DNA of 64,000 bases. It comes from JANTGF01 sp033791445 (GTDB taxonomy: Bacteria > Bacteroidota > Bacteroidia > Bacteroidales > VadinHA17). The position numbers and the translations under genes were made by a program. This document shows, one piece after another, positions 36,696 through 45,723 of this stretch (positions are counted from its first letter, which is position 1; each line of letters starts with the position of its first letter). The DNA lies in contig JASJGS010000028.1 of the NCBI GenBank assembly GCA_033791445.1, positions 1-64,000 on the forward strand. Direction: 5' to 3'. The notes under the pieces are model-generated. The model was given only the letters and a program-made list of their open reading frames with translations, made no database searches and was not told the DNA's origin.

Positions 36696-38147
36696 TTAAT
36701 TTAATCCATTGGTAGGTTTATTTGGAATCATAATTGAAAAAGTTGATCCTTTGTTAGGCTGGCTTTTAACAACAATTTTACCTCCACATTTGCTGATCAT
36801 TTCTTTGCATAAAATCAATCCAAATCCACTTCCTGACTCCCCATTTGTTCCTTTTGTCGATTCCACTCCCCCAATCTCAAATAAACTTTCAAGTCTTTCT
36901 AATGGAATTCCAATTCCTGAGTCACTAATTTTTACCATGGTAGAGTTTTGTCCAGAAATCCCATCGATATCGATATGACCACCTTGTGATGTAAATTTTA
37001 TGGCATTGCTTAAGATATTACCTAAGATGCTATTTATCATCCTTCTATCGGCATAAGCCTTCAGGTCATTCCCAGTACTTATTTTTAATTCCAGCTTTTT
37101 CTTCAAAAGCATATCGGAATATTTATTTTTCTGCTTTGCAATAATTTCGGACAAACTCAACATTTCTTTGTTAACAGGTAATTCCTCATTCTGAGACCTT
37201 GCCCAGTGGAGAAGATTTTCAAATAGTTGATAATTGTTTTTTGAATGCCTGGAAAGAATTTGCATAGCGGCTTGAATATCTTCAGACTCAAGTTTCTCAT
37301 AATCATCAGAAAAAGTTTCAATAATCGAGGTCATTGTTGAGAAGGAATTTCTCAAATCATGACTAATAAAACTCAACAATTTATCTTTTGTCTGACCCAG
37401 CTCATTTAATTGTTTATTCTGGTCTTTAATCTTCTGATTTCGTAATTTTAACTCAAGGTTCAATTCGTTTAACTCTCCGAGATTTCCTTTCAATATTTCT
37501 TTTTCTTTTTTTTCTATTGCAAGACTTAATTCAGATTCATTCTTTTTAAGTAAGATCTTCCTTTGGCTACCAATATATCTAGAAACCATATCAGGAACCT
37601 GCAAAAAGAAAATCCCCAGGATTAAAAAATATGCCGACTTATAGGTATGCCCCATAGGATCAGACGAAATTACCTGGGCTATGAGATTGGGGTCAATTGA
37701 AGCCAGCCTTAGATAGTAGTTTAGATTGAAAACCAATATACTCAGGAAGGTAGCATAAAGAATAAGCTTTTTATCATACCGTAATACAGATAAAAACATA
37801 AGTACGGGATATATAAAAATTGAAGCAGTGGTAGATACCGCGATATCAGAAAAGTATACTGAGTTAATGTAAATATGAACCGATAAGATGACAATATCGA
37901 TGGTTACCGAAAAATACCTGAGGAAATAAACATTTTTACCTTTCTTAATCAGGTAACCCAAATACAGATTGTAAATTAAAAAAAATGATGCCGGGATTAG
38001 AGAAAGGAAGGCTTCTTTATATAAACCTTTCAAAAATGTAACTACTATAAAGGCCAATACAACAATAATTAGTATCCACCTGAATTTCAGCGCAGTCTTC
38101 TCTCCTTTTAGGGCTTCTTCTTTAAATAAAAACCGATCAATATCCAT
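36696..38147 (-). CDS. Multi-pass membrane sensor histidine kinase
   Basis: 483 residues. About six membrane helices (~25-180) are followed by a coiled coil (~195-250) and a HisKA domain with phospho-acceptor His263 (FISHDLRNSF) and a HATPase domain with N box (GNILSNAIKFTS), DSGIGIP and SGFGLILCKEMI. The orthodox kinase has no receiver; no response regulator is adjacent. An inverted repeat GGTGTA-N7-TACACC lies 14-32 bp upstream of the start (38161-38179) and could be an operator or leader hairpin. Confidence 0.9.
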   Translation of the reverse strand: MDIDRFLFKEEALKGEKTALKFRWILIIVVLAFIVVTFLKGLYKEAFLSLIPASFFLIYNLYLGYLIKKGKNVYFLRYFSVTIDIVILSVHIYINSVYFSDIAVSTTASIFIYPVLMFLSVLRYDKKLILYATFLSILVFNLNYYLRLASIDPNLIAQVISSDPMGHTYKSAYFLILGIFFLQVPDMVSRYIGSQRKILLKKNESELSLAIEKKEKEILKGNLGELNELNLELKLRNQKIKDQNKQLNELGQTKDKLLSFISHDLRNSFSTMTSIIETFSDDYEKLESEDIQAAMQILSRHSKNNYQLFENLLHWARSQNEELPVNKEMLSLSEIIAKQKNKYSDMLLKKKLELKISTGNDLKAYADRRMINSILGNILSNAIKFTSQGGHIDIDGISGQNSTMVKISDSGIGIPLERLESLFEIGGVESTKGTNGESGSGFGLILCKEMISKCGGKIVVKSQPNKGSTFSIMIPNKPTNGLN

Positions 38148-38231
38148 TGCAGAAAATTAGGGTGTAATATTCCTACACCTAAGAAACGACCAAACGTTCT
38201 GGTTAGCACTCTAAAAATGGTAAATAATAAA

Positions 38232-38253
38232 ACCTGATTGGATTAATTCAGGT
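38232..38253 (-). terminator. Weak terminator-like hairpin after prfA
   Basis: ACCTGA (38232-38237) / TCAGGT (38248-38253), 6-bp stem with a 10-base loop, followed on the minus strand by TTTTATT. It lies 75 bp downstream of the prfA stop. Confidence 0.35.
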
Positions 38254-38327
38254 GTTCTGGGGTGGGCTATACAAATATAGAAATTAATATGATACAGACA
38301 GGTATAAGTTTGTTAAAAATGTTTAAA

Positions 38328-39413
38328 TCAAGATTCGTTCTCCTTGAGTCTTTCAGCATTTTCAGCCATATTAAGCTTATCTATTAACTCCTGAATTTCA
38401 CCATTAAGTACAGCCTGTAGGTTATACATAGTAAGGTTTATACGATGATCTGTTACTCTTCCCTGTGGGTAATTATAGGTCCTAATCTTTGCGGAACGGT
38501 CTCCAGTGGATACCATTGTTTTTCTTTTCGATGAAATTTCGTTAAGATACTTTTGATACTCCAGGTCATACAACCTGGTACGAAGCTCTGCCATGGCCTT
38601 ATCCAGATTCTTTAATTGAGACTTTTGGTCCTGACATGTCACAACAATTCCTGATGGGATATGAGTTAAACGGATTGCAGAATATGTTGTATTTACAGAT
38701 TGCCCGCCCGGTCCGGAGGCACAGTAGGTATCTTTTCGAATATCATCTGTTTTAATTTCAATATCAAATTCTTCAGCCTCCGGAAGCACAGCAATAGAGG
38801 CAGCAGATGTATGTACCCTACCCTGTGTTTCAGTCTGCGGTACGCGTTGAACCCTGTGAACTCCAGATTCATACTTTAAGACACCGTACACTCCATCTCC
38901 ACTTATTTTCAGGATAACTTCCTTATAACCTCCAACAGTACCTTCTGTAAAATCACTTACTTCAACTTTCCATCCTCTGTATTCGCTATATTTAGTATAC
39001 AACCTCATTAAGTCACCAGCAAATATACTAGCCTCATCACCGCCAGCACCTGCACGTATTTCCATCAAAGCATTCTTAGAGTCTTCAGGATCTTCCGGTA
39101 TAAGGAGGAACTGAATTTTCTCTTCCATGGGAGTCACCTTCTCATAGAGTTCATCCAACTCTTCCTTGGCCATTTCTCTTAACTCAGGATCCTTTTCTTC
39201 ACCCAGGATATCTTTTGCAGACTGGATATTACTAATTACATTTTTATAATCAGTATAGGCCTCAATTATAGGTTCAAGGCTCTTATATTCCTTATTCAAT
39301 CTCACATAACGTTTCATGTCAGAGATGATTTCCGGTTCATTAATCAACCTGGAAACCTCCTGAAAACGGTTATATACTCCCTCAAGTTTCTCAAGGATCA
39401 AATTCTTGCTCAT
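38328..39413 (-). CDS. prfA: Peptide chain release factor 1
   Basis: 361 residues. The catalytic GGQ motif is at 236-238 (SGPGGQSVNTTYSAIR); the stop-codon-reading PxT of RF1 is present as PQT in VQRVPQTETQGRVHTS. The N-terminal coiled domain and the C-terminal helix are intact. It recognises UAA and UAG and triggers peptide release. An AAAGGAGG Shine-Dalgarno sits 7 bases before the ATG (39428-39421), striking in this genome. It has a putative -7 element TACCTTTG (39446-39439). Confidence 0.97.
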   Translation of the reverse strand: MSKNLILEKLEGVYNRFQEVSRLINEPEIISDMKRYVRLNKEYKSLEPIIEAYTDYKNVISNIQSAKDILGEEKDPELREMAKEELDELYEKVTPMEEKIQFLLIPEDPEDSKNALMEIRAGAGGDEASIFAGDLMRLYTKYSEYRGWKVEVSDFTEGTVGGYKEVILKISGDGVYGVLKYESGVHRVQRVPQTETQGRVHTSAASIAVLPEAEEFDIEIKTDDIRKDTYCASGPGGQSVNTTYSAIRLTHIPSGIVVTCQDQKSQLKNLDKAMAELRTRLYDLEYQKYLNEISSKRKTMVSTGDRSAKIRTYNYPQGRVTDHRINLTMYNLQAVLNGEIQELIDKLNMAENAERLKENES

Positions 39414-39420
39414 TTCAACG

Positions 39421-39446
39421 CCTCCTTTTATCAGGCTGCAAAGGTA
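39421..39446 (-). promoter_or_regulatory. Strong Shine-Dalgarno and -7 element of prfA
   Basis: Minus-strand AAAGGAGG (39428-39421) lies 7 bases from the prfA ATG, the longest match to a Shine-Dalgarno I saw in the window. Upstream is TACCTTTG (39446-39439), a perfect TAnnTTTG -7 element; no clean -33 box was seen. Because Bacteroidota rarely use Shine-Dalgarno pairing, this site is unusual. Confidence 0.55.
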
Positions 39447-39588
39447 ATAATATCTATTGAAAGTGATTTTAATCGTAAAAACAGAGAATAGATTTCACCT
39501 GCCTTTTGACAATATGGGTAATAATAAAATAGGACGGATGATTCACTGGAAAGATATATTTAGCACATTCCATTCCTACAGCGGACAG

Positions 39589-40374
39589 CTATTTCGGTTC
39601 CTGATATGCTACCAGGTCACTTTTCAGTGAACCCAATATCATATTTAGCTGGATTCGAACCGGTATATGATCTGCATCATCAGTAAACCATACAATCATA
39701 TCATCTTCATTTTTAAAGAAATTCCCGGCTACAGTTGAGGGATTGTACTTTAAACACTCAATCTTTCCATATTTTGTTTTAATCGTTTCCTTTCCAACAT
39801 ATTTTATCTTAAGATCCCACAATATGTCAGCTATAAAGATTTTAATTACAATATCCTGACCGGTATTGACACTTTCTGAGATATGGTTTTCTCGAAAACA
39901 ATAATAGGCTGTAAGAAGGTCGTGAATATTCTTTGGTACAACGTGCATACCAGATATCTCACTGTGGACTATAGAGGAGTCCTGCCTGGAATCCTGATCA
40001 AAAACAAGCTCGTTCTGCACCTTGCACCGTTTATCTATCAAGCTCATGCTTGAGTAATTTGGAAGCCCGGTAACCGTATCCATACATGACTCAAAACAAT
40101 AGTTAACACTTTTAAAGAACCGGGCAATACCTGTACTTCTGGCTTCAGCTTTAATATAGCTCCCACAGCTAGTTGAATCACTGCCAAATGAAATTATTGC
40201 TTCCCCAACATTTATTATACCATATCGAATAGTATATTGCATTATTTCACCGTCATAATCAGGTACCTTCTCGCTTCCACCTGGGGAAATGCCAGAAAGC
40301 AAGATCATTGATAGAAAAATCATGGATGCTTTAAGATTCATCCTGTTTTTATATTTAAAGAACCTGTTAACCAT
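39589..40374 (-). CDS. DUF3108 family secreted protein
   Basis: 261 residues from ATG 40374; an internal ATG at 40341 would give a tidier signal peptide (MNLKASMIFLSMILLSGISPG). The core GEIMQYTIRYGIINVGEAIISF and LPNYSSMSLIDKRCKVQNELVFD followed by KYGKIECLKYNPSTVAG...WFTDDADHIPVRIQLNMILGSLKSDLVAYQ match the DUF3108 pattern, beta-rich periplasmic proteins of unknown role. It is monocistronic on the minus strand, 175 bp from prfA. Confidence 0.83.
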   Translation of the reverse strand: MVNRFFKYKNRMNLKASMIFLSMILLSGISPGGSEKVPDYDGEIMQYTIRYGIINVGEAIISFGSDSTSCGSYIKAEARSTGIARFFKSVNYCFESCMDTVTGLPNYSSMSLIDKRCKVQNELVFDQDSRQDSSIVHSEISGMHVVPKNIHDLLTAYYCFRENHISESVNTGQDIVIKIFIADILWDLKIKYVGKETIKTKYGKIECLKYNPSTVAGNFFKNEDDMIVWFTDDADHIPVRIQLNMILGSLKSDLVAYQEPK

Positions 40375-40427
40375 CTCAAATATACGGAAATCATTATAAC
40401 TATTATTTTGGAAAAAAGGTTTTTATT

Positions 40428-40790
40428 TCATTCCTTTTTTTGAATTGTATTATTGCTAATTGCCCAAAGCACAATAAATAATACTGCTGTGGCAGGATAA
40501 ATAAGAAGCAAGGGGAATTCCCTTGTATCTGGGAATATTACGGCTAATCCGATATAAGCAGCCAAAGCAATAATGCCCCCTGCAAATTCCCATTTCCATG
40601 CGAGGCCAAGTCCTATAAAACCTATTCCCATTAGCGATAATTGAATAATGCTGTCTGTACTCATGGGTTCTCTATTCGATGATTCAGGTTGGAAGAAAGT
40701 ATCGCCGATAAACATTAACAAGAAAAATACAACGAATAGAATACTTAACACCCTAAGTGTCCATCGGAAGATTTCGATAAATTTTTTCAT
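40428..40790 (-). CDS. Small four-helix membrane protein (tandem paralogue 1)
   Basis: 120 residues with about four hydrophobic helices (~12-32, ~48-66, ~70-85, ~92-112). The motif IGLGLAWKWEFAGGIIALAAYIGLAV closely parallels VFIAWKWELPGGILIVSLGLFV in the neighbouring gene at 40984-41364, so the two are paralogues. Their central WKWE-x-x-GG turn is a shared signature I associate with small uncharacterised Bacteroidota membrane proteins. Function unknown. Confidence 0.7.
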   Translation of the reverse strand: MKKFIEIFRWTLRVLSILFVVFFLLMFIGDTFFQPESSNREPMSTDSIIQLSLMGIGFIGLGLAWKWEFAGGIIALAAYIGLAVIFPDTREFPLLLIYPATAVLFIVLWAISNNTIQKKE

Positions 40791-40983
40791 ATTATTTCTC
40801 TCCTAAATTTTGTTTTACTCGATTAACTTTTTGGTTTTACACCGTTTACATATTGGTTTCTGGTATCCACATTACCTTCTTTTCTGTCACACATGGTGGT
40901 CCGTCCTTTGATATAATCATCACAGCTTTCTATTTTTTTAACATACTATAAGTCCTTAACTCAGAAAGTGGTAAAGCTGAACC

Positions 40984-41364
40984 CTATAATTCAATATTTT
41001 TCCTCAAATACCAGCTTACTAAAAAGAATACACCCATAGTGATTATGAGTAAAAAAAAGATGAAGGGAATTATATAAAAGTTATTCCCTCGAATGGACAT
41101 AAACCAGGTTACAAATAAACCCAGAGATACAATCAGGATTCCACCGGGCAACTCCCATTTCCAGGCAATAAAAACAAATACAAGAAGTCCCAGCCAGGGA
41201 GCTGCATTCGGACTATTCTTTATAATGCCCATTAGGCCACCACCGTATTCTTCAGAACCCGACAGCAATGCAAAAACAAATAAAAGGATCCCAATAGTTA
41301 ACATGGTATACCTGGCAATATTTCGAAGGATATTTGCTGTTTTTACCTGATTTATCTGATTCAT
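40984..41364 (-). CDS. Small four-helix membrane protein (tandem paralogue 2)
   Basis: 126 residues, about four helices (~18-36, ~52-70, ~74-92, ~96-118). Shares the LVFVFIAWKWELPGGILIVSLGLF region with the 120-residue protein at 40428-40790 and the same layout, indicating tandem duplication with an intervening 193 bp. A poorly conserved N-terminus (MNQINQVKTANILRNIARY) suggests different membrane entry. Function unknown. Confidence 0.7.
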   Translation of the reverse strand: MNQINQVKTANILRNIARYTMLTIGILLFVFALLSGSEEYGGGLMGIIKNSPNAAPWLGLLVFVFIAWKWELPGGILIVSLGLFVTWFMSIRGNNFYIIPFIFFLLIITMGVFFLVSWYLRKNIEL

Positions 41365-41409
41365 GACTTTATGATCTTGCTTTTATAATCAGTTTATATC
41401 TTAATAATA

Positions 41410-41959
41410 TCACTGGGAATTATACTTGAGCGAGTACTTTCGAATTTTATTTCTCTGACGCTCATAGTTCTGGAGATTTCCCTTTATTTCAAATTTAACT
41501 TTTATGCTTCCCAGTAGCCATCCGGTAAGAGCACCTACTCCACCCAAAAAAAATACCGGAGACTAAGGCTTTCTCGCCTGCAGTCCATGCCAACAAGGCA
41601 TCCTCTGCATCATCACCACCCACCAGGCCAATAACACCTCCAATAGCAAATCCCGTAACTGTACCAATCACAATACCTCTTCCAACACTTTTCGTTCTAC
41701 GGGTTTTTACTGTATAAATTTCCGGTACATAAATTTTGGTTAAACCATATTTACCATCAGGGTAATTTTTTACTACAAGTGAATTCGCAACTAAAATTGA
41801 AGAATCCTGAAGCTCATATAATATACCTTCGAACTTAGAGGAATCGTTCTGAAACTTTATCCACGTATAGTAATATTTGGGGGCCTGGGTAGTATTTTGG
41901 GCAAAGCAAAATTGCATACTGCAAAATACACCAAGGATAATTAAGGCAAAATATCTCAT
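41410..41959 (-). CDS. Secreted protein with Gly-rich C-terminal helix, broken by a frameshift
   Basis: The intact frame from 41959 ends after 154 residues at 41495, but the last ~14 residues (GWSRCSYRMATGKHKS) look out of frame. Removing one T from the T8 run (plus-strand A8, 41546-41553) restores GGVGALTGWLLGSIKVKFEIKGNLQNYER and continues to a TGA at 41412-41410, giving about 182 residues. The first 70 residues contain a signal peptide and a beta domain (YYYTWIKFQNDSSKFEGILYELQDSSILVANS), then a Gly-rich membrane helix (VIGTVTGFAIGGVIGLVGGDDAED). The restored C-terminus is the pattern expected of this family. Either a real indel, a phase-variable tract, or a sequencing error. Confidence 0.7.
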
Positions 41960-42004
41960 GAAAACTATTTTATTAGAAAAAATACAAAAATCATTGCATT
42001 CAGA

Positions 42005-43093
42005 TTAAAAAGGACTAAAATATGAGCTATAAGAATCTGATAAGTCAACTGGGGAGCTATATAAATACCCAGGAGGAATTCCAAATGCCCTTGAAAAATA
42101 GGGATCAAGAGATTTTGCCTCAGCACTAAGCTTTTTTGCCTCTTCTGAATTGCCTTCAAATCCATTAATTTTAGCTATCCAGCCAAGCGAATATGCTTTT
42201 AATGGATTAATTTCATCTGGATTTTCCTCTAGATACTGCTTAAATGCATTCTGCGCCAATTCCAGGTTCTTCTCCTTGTCACCCTTATTTTGCATTAGCA
42301 TCATAACATATACCCTGGCCATATTTATTTGCGGGATATAATTCTCTGGATTTAACTGAGCTGCTTTTTCCATATACATCATTCCATTCTCTATATCATC
42401 ATTGAAAATGTAAGCCTTACCAAGCTCCTCCATTACTCTTGCATTTCCTGGGTTTGCTTTTAAAATCTTTTCCCAATAGGATATTTTATCCGCATCTTCT
42501 GCCATCAAAATTGCATTTGCCTTTTCATAATAAAATTTATCTAATCCATCCAGGCTGCTAGCATAGCTTTCAGCTTCAGACTTGTCTCCACCCATTTCAA
42601 CCGGTAATAGGCCATATATCTCAACCAGGATTAAAATGGCCTCCTTATAATCAGGCTTTAACTTTAAAACATTTTCAAATGCTTCACATGACTTTGAAAC
42701 ATAATCGGATGTATTCTCTTTTGAAGAATAGGCATTCAGGAAACAAATGTTCGCCTGGTAATAGGCATATATCACATTATCCATATCATAATGAACAGCT
42801 TTGTTAACTGAAGTTAAGATATTTTCAGGACTATAACCGGCCCCACCCAGCATCATATGGTGTTGCGTTCTGGCAAGTTCAAACCAGGCCATTGCATTGG
42901 TTGAATCTTTATCAATAATCTGATCAAGTAAAGTCTTGGCTTCATCAACCTCCCCCCCTATTCTTAGATTGTAAGCTGTCTTAACTTTTTCATCCAAATC
43001 ATTTACCAGGAATCCTGAACAAAAAATTCCCAGTACCAAGACACCTGTAAAAATCATGATCTTAGTTTTGAAGTTTCCAATTTGTTTTTTCAT
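42005..43093 (-). CDS. TPR repeat protein with N-terminal signal anchor
   Basis: 362 residues. One hydrophobic segment near the N-terminus (IMIFTGVLVLGIFCSGFLV, ~12-30) is followed by tetratricopeptide repeats: EVDEAKTLLDQIIDKDSTNAMAWFELARTQH, CEAFENVLKLKPDYKEAILILVEIY, YWEKILKANPGNARVMEELGKAYIFND. Such periplasmic TPR proteins act as protein-protein scaffolds; the partners are unknown. It is divergently oriented from the membrane/lipoprotein pair at 43301 across about 210 bp. Confidence 0.8.
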   Translation of the reverse strand: MKKQIGNFKTKIMIFTGVLVLGIFCSGFLVNDLDEKVKTAYNLRIGGEVDEAKTLLDQIIDKDSTNAMAWFELARTQHHMMLGGAGYSPENILTSVNKAVHYDMDNVIYAYYQANICFLNAYSSKENTSDYVSKSCEAFENVLKLKPDYKEAILILVEIYGLLPVEMGGDKSEAESYASSLDGLDKFYYEKANAILMAEDADKISYWEKILKANPGNARVMEELGKAYIFNDDIENGMMYMEKAAQLNPENYIPQINMARVYVMMLMQNKGDKEKNLELAQNAFKQYLEENPDEINPLKAYSLGWIAKINGFEGNSEEAKKLSAEAKSLDPYFSRAFGIPPGYLYSSPVDLSDSYSSYFSPF

Positions 43094-43300
43094 AGCTTAT
43101 TATTTTGGTTAAAGAAAAATTAGTTTCTCATCTTGAATTAAAAATTCATTTCCTTTTTATATATTTGATTTGACTCAATTTACAATTCGAAGTAAACATA
43201 TTACTGATTGGCAGAAATGCTTTGAAAAGCACTTGTATAAAAACTGTAAAGTGTTTTACAATTGTTTTGCCATCAAGCAGACCGGCAAACACATATATTT

Positions 43301-44233
43301 GTGGAAAAAGCTGAAACCCAATATCTGATTCTACTAAAATCTAAGGTCGTAGATACGATGAAACAATCTTATCCGGGTATTGGAAATAATATTGCGGATT
43401 GGAAAGGGCAGGATATAATAAACTTCCAGGAGGACCTGCTGGAAAGAGTAAATGAACATATCAGTGAAAAGTGGTTTTATACCCATATGAAGGGAGAGAA
43501 TAAAAAGCTTCCTCGGATTGACATGTTGAACTTACTTTGTCGATATGTGGGTTATATCGACTGGAATGACTTTAAATATAATAATCAGGGGGAAATTGAC
43601 GAATCAGGGTTTAACAAAAAACAGAGTAGTTCACGATCATATATAATAATTATTGGTCTATTATTTTTATTGGCCTTACTGGTTGTTCTGGTAAAATATT
43701 CAGGAAATAAATATTATCATTTCACTTTTAAGGATGCATACACAAAAGCTAGAATACGGGATACCCTTACGGAGATCATTGTATTGAACGAAAATGAATC
43801 ACCTGTACAAGAAAGATTAGATATGGATGGAATTTTCACTCATAAAAGCAGGAAGGAGAAGGTTAAATTCATTGTTAAAGCACCTTATTATTACCCGGAT
43901 ACGATAACACGAAAACTAGATAAATTTGAAGGTTCTGAAAATTTCTTCTTGTATCCTAATGACTTTGCAATGATGATCCATTATTTTTCGGTAACCAAAA
44001 TAGATTCGTGGGAACAGAGGAGGACTCAATTAGACCGAATGATTGCCGACAGCGCCTATATTTGCCAGGTATTTAATGAGGGTTTTGTTGGTGTAGAACT
44101 TTACAATAAAGAAGAATTTATCGACAAGCTTACCATGCCAGTAAACAGTTTGAAGAATATTGAAATTATGGAAACTATATATACCGGTAAGAAGATTTCA
44201 CTTCTTCGGTTTAGACAGATGTTAGATGAATAA
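43301..44233 (+). CDS. Hypothetical single-pass membrane protein with conserved N-terminal cytosolic domain
   Basis: About 310 residues from GTG 43301 (a TTG at 43262 and the first ATG at residue ~20 are alternatives; no ATG matches the conserved start). The cytosolic N-terminal ~100 residues (EKAETQYLILLKSKVVD, DWKGQDIINFQEDLLERVNEHISEKWFYTHMKGENKKLPRIDMLNLLCRYVGYIDWNDF) form a compact helical domain I have seen in Bacteroidota proteins of unknown role. A single helix follows (~115-135, IIIIGLLFLLALLVVLV), then an extracytoplasmic domain with FTFKDAYTKARIRDTLTE and YYYPDTITRKLDK. Its stop touches the ATG of the next gene, so the pair is translationally linked. Confidence 0.65.
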   Translation: MEKAETQYLILLKSKVVDTMKQSYPGIGNNIADWKGQDIINFQEDLLERVNEHISEKWFYTHMKGENKKLPRIDMLNLLCRYVGYIDWNDFKYNNQGEIDESGFNKKQSSSRSYIIIIGLLFLLALLVVLVKYSGNKYYHFTFKDAYTKARIRDTLTEIIVLNENESPVQERLDMDGIFTHKSRKEKVKFIVKAPYYYPDTITRKLDKFEGSENFFLYPNDFAMMIHYFSVTKIDSWEQRRTQLDRMIADSAYICQVFNEGFVGVELYNKEEFIDKLTMPVNSLKNIEIMETIYTGKKISLLRFRQMLDE

Positions 44234-44914
44234 ATGAAATACAGAAGGATTCATATTGCACTAATTGTATTGGGATTTACCCTTTGGGGCGCTCCTACTT
44301 GCCAGGAACCGGATCCCTGGGAATACGCACAGGTGCAACAAAATGAGGAAATCATTCTTGATGAGGAGACCGTAGTCAATGCCAGAAAAGATATAATTGA
44401 AGAAATTGAAAAAGAATTTGAGGCTTCAGCACTTCAGGAAGATCAATTATTAGCATTTGAGGAAAGGGGAAAAGATAAGCTCCAGGACCTGGCCGACTAC
44501 CTAAATATTCTCTCGAACAAAGACTTTGATGTATCCTTTAGGAATCAGGCCAGAAAAATGATAATGGTACAGTTTATTGAGGAATCACAGGTTGATTCAG
44601 AGCTCCTGGGCTTGCCAGATGATCCTGATTACAATCTATTTGACTTCCTTGATGAAATAAACACTATGGAATACGGAGAAACCCGTTTTGTAGTCAATGA
44701 AATTAGGATCACAGATTCTCTAGAAATCTCTGAGAGTGGTGTCTACTCAGGAAGTATCTCATTTTCAAGAAAAGTATTTGGAAAAACAGGACAGGATTCT
44801 CTTCTGATTAGCTCAGGAGACGATAAGATTGATATTATTTTACAACGTGCACAAAAAGTTTTTGGAAATGACACTCTAAATGTATGGGGTGTGAAATTTG
44901 GGGATATTCAGTAA
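44234..44914 (+). CDS. Hypothetical secreted protein partner of 43301-44233
   Basis: 226 residues. A short signal (IALIVLGFTLWGAPTC, Cys23 may be a lipobox) is followed by an acidic, helical region (EEETVVNARKDIIEEIEKEFEASALQEDQLLAFEERGKDKLQDLADYLNIL), then a beta segment (NTMEYGETRFVVNEIRITDSLEISESGVYSGSISF) and a compact end (FGNDTLNVWGVKFGDIQ). No family recognised. It begins at the base after the previous stop (TAA-ATG), so it is probably the periplasmic or outer-membrane partner of that membrane protein. Confidence 0.62.
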   Translation: MKYRRIHIALIVLGFTLWGAPTCQEPDPWEYAQVQQNEEIILDEETVVNARKDIIEEIEKEFEASALQEDQLLAFEERGKDKLQDLADYLNILSNKDFDVSFRNQARKMIMVQFIEESQVDSELLGLPDDPDYNLFDFLDEINTMEYGETRFVVNEIRITDSLEISESGVYSGSISFSRKVFGKTGQDSLLISSGDDKIDIILQRAQKVFGNDTLNVWGVKFGDIQ

Positions 44915-44919
44915 ATTGT

Positions 44920-45585
44920 TCAATCAGTTTCGGATAATTCCACATTATTTTTCTTAGGAAGTACCAGGCTATTCATGTCAATAATTTTTACTAAAAATAA
45001 ACCTGTTATTAGCCCTAATGCTAAGAGACCAAAAAGAAAGGTGGTAATGACAGGCAATGGCTTGTCCGTTCCAAACCCGATTTGAATAATCATGATTGAA
45101 ATTCCCCAACCAAGCGCACAGGCATATATCCACAAGTTTGATTTTGAGCTAACACCATCAAAGGATGAACGTTGAAATATGCCAACAATTGCACCTCCAA
45201 TTGCATAAATCAAAGTATATATCAGTATACTCTGACTTTCCTGTACCAAATCTCTATCTGACCCTATGAGCCATAAAGCAAGGCCAACTACTATTTCGCT
45301 TATCATCAAGCCTACTGCACTAGCTAAAATCCAACTAGCTGAAATGGGTACTCTCTTTCGAAGCATCTTCCATTGAAAAAAGCCGACAAAAGCACCTGCC
45401 CCAGCACCCAAAAAGCTATACCCAATTGCATGAGCCAGGGCATTATTCATAGAACTTTCAAGAGTAGTGCTAATATAAAGCGCGAAAGTGAAACTAAATA
45501 TAAGGCCAAAGAGTAAGGCAAGGGTATTTAAGATCACCCATTTGATCAGGAATTTAGATTTACCAGGAGTTCTTTGAGCTCTCAT
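44920..45585 (-). CDS. Hypothetical multi-pass membrane protein
   Basis: 221 residues with about six hydrophobic helices (~15-38, ~45-68, ~80-105, ~115-138, ~150-170, ~178-200). The segment SFLGAGAGAFVGFFQWKMLRKRVPISASWILASAVGL resembles a widespread class of small Gly-rich membrane proteins with unknown function, found in cyanobacteria and Bacteroidota. It converges with the plus-strand pair, with only five bases between their stop codons. No conserved catalytic residue stands out. Confidence 0.7.
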   Translation of the reverse strand: MRAQRTPGKSKFLIKWVILNTLALLFGLIFSFTFALYISTTLESSMNNALAHAIGYSFLGAGAGAFVGFFQWKMLRKRVPISASWILASAVGLMISEIVVGLALWLIGSDRDLVQESQSILIYTLIYAIGGAIVGIFQRSSFDGVSSKSNLWIYACALGWGISIMIIQIGFGTDKPLPVITTFLFGLLALGLITGLFLVKIIDMNSLVLPKKNNVELSETD

Positions 45586-45723
45586 GACAATTTTAAAGTT
45601 ATGAAATAATCCGAAAACTCAAAACAAAAAAATTGGCATGAGGGTAATATGGGGAAAACTGTTAAAACAGGAATGAGAGAGTTTCTTTACATCGTTCCCT
45701 GTGTATTATAAGCCGCAGATAAA

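Noticed and set aside
41965..42165. 66-codon minus-strand ORF
   Set aside because: It is an alternative frame of the 3' end of the TPR protein gene and lacks independent support.
43245..43260. TGTAAA-N4-TTTACA inverted repeat upstream of the 43301 gene
   Set aside because: Short and AT-rich, within chance expectation for this composition; not enough to call an operator.
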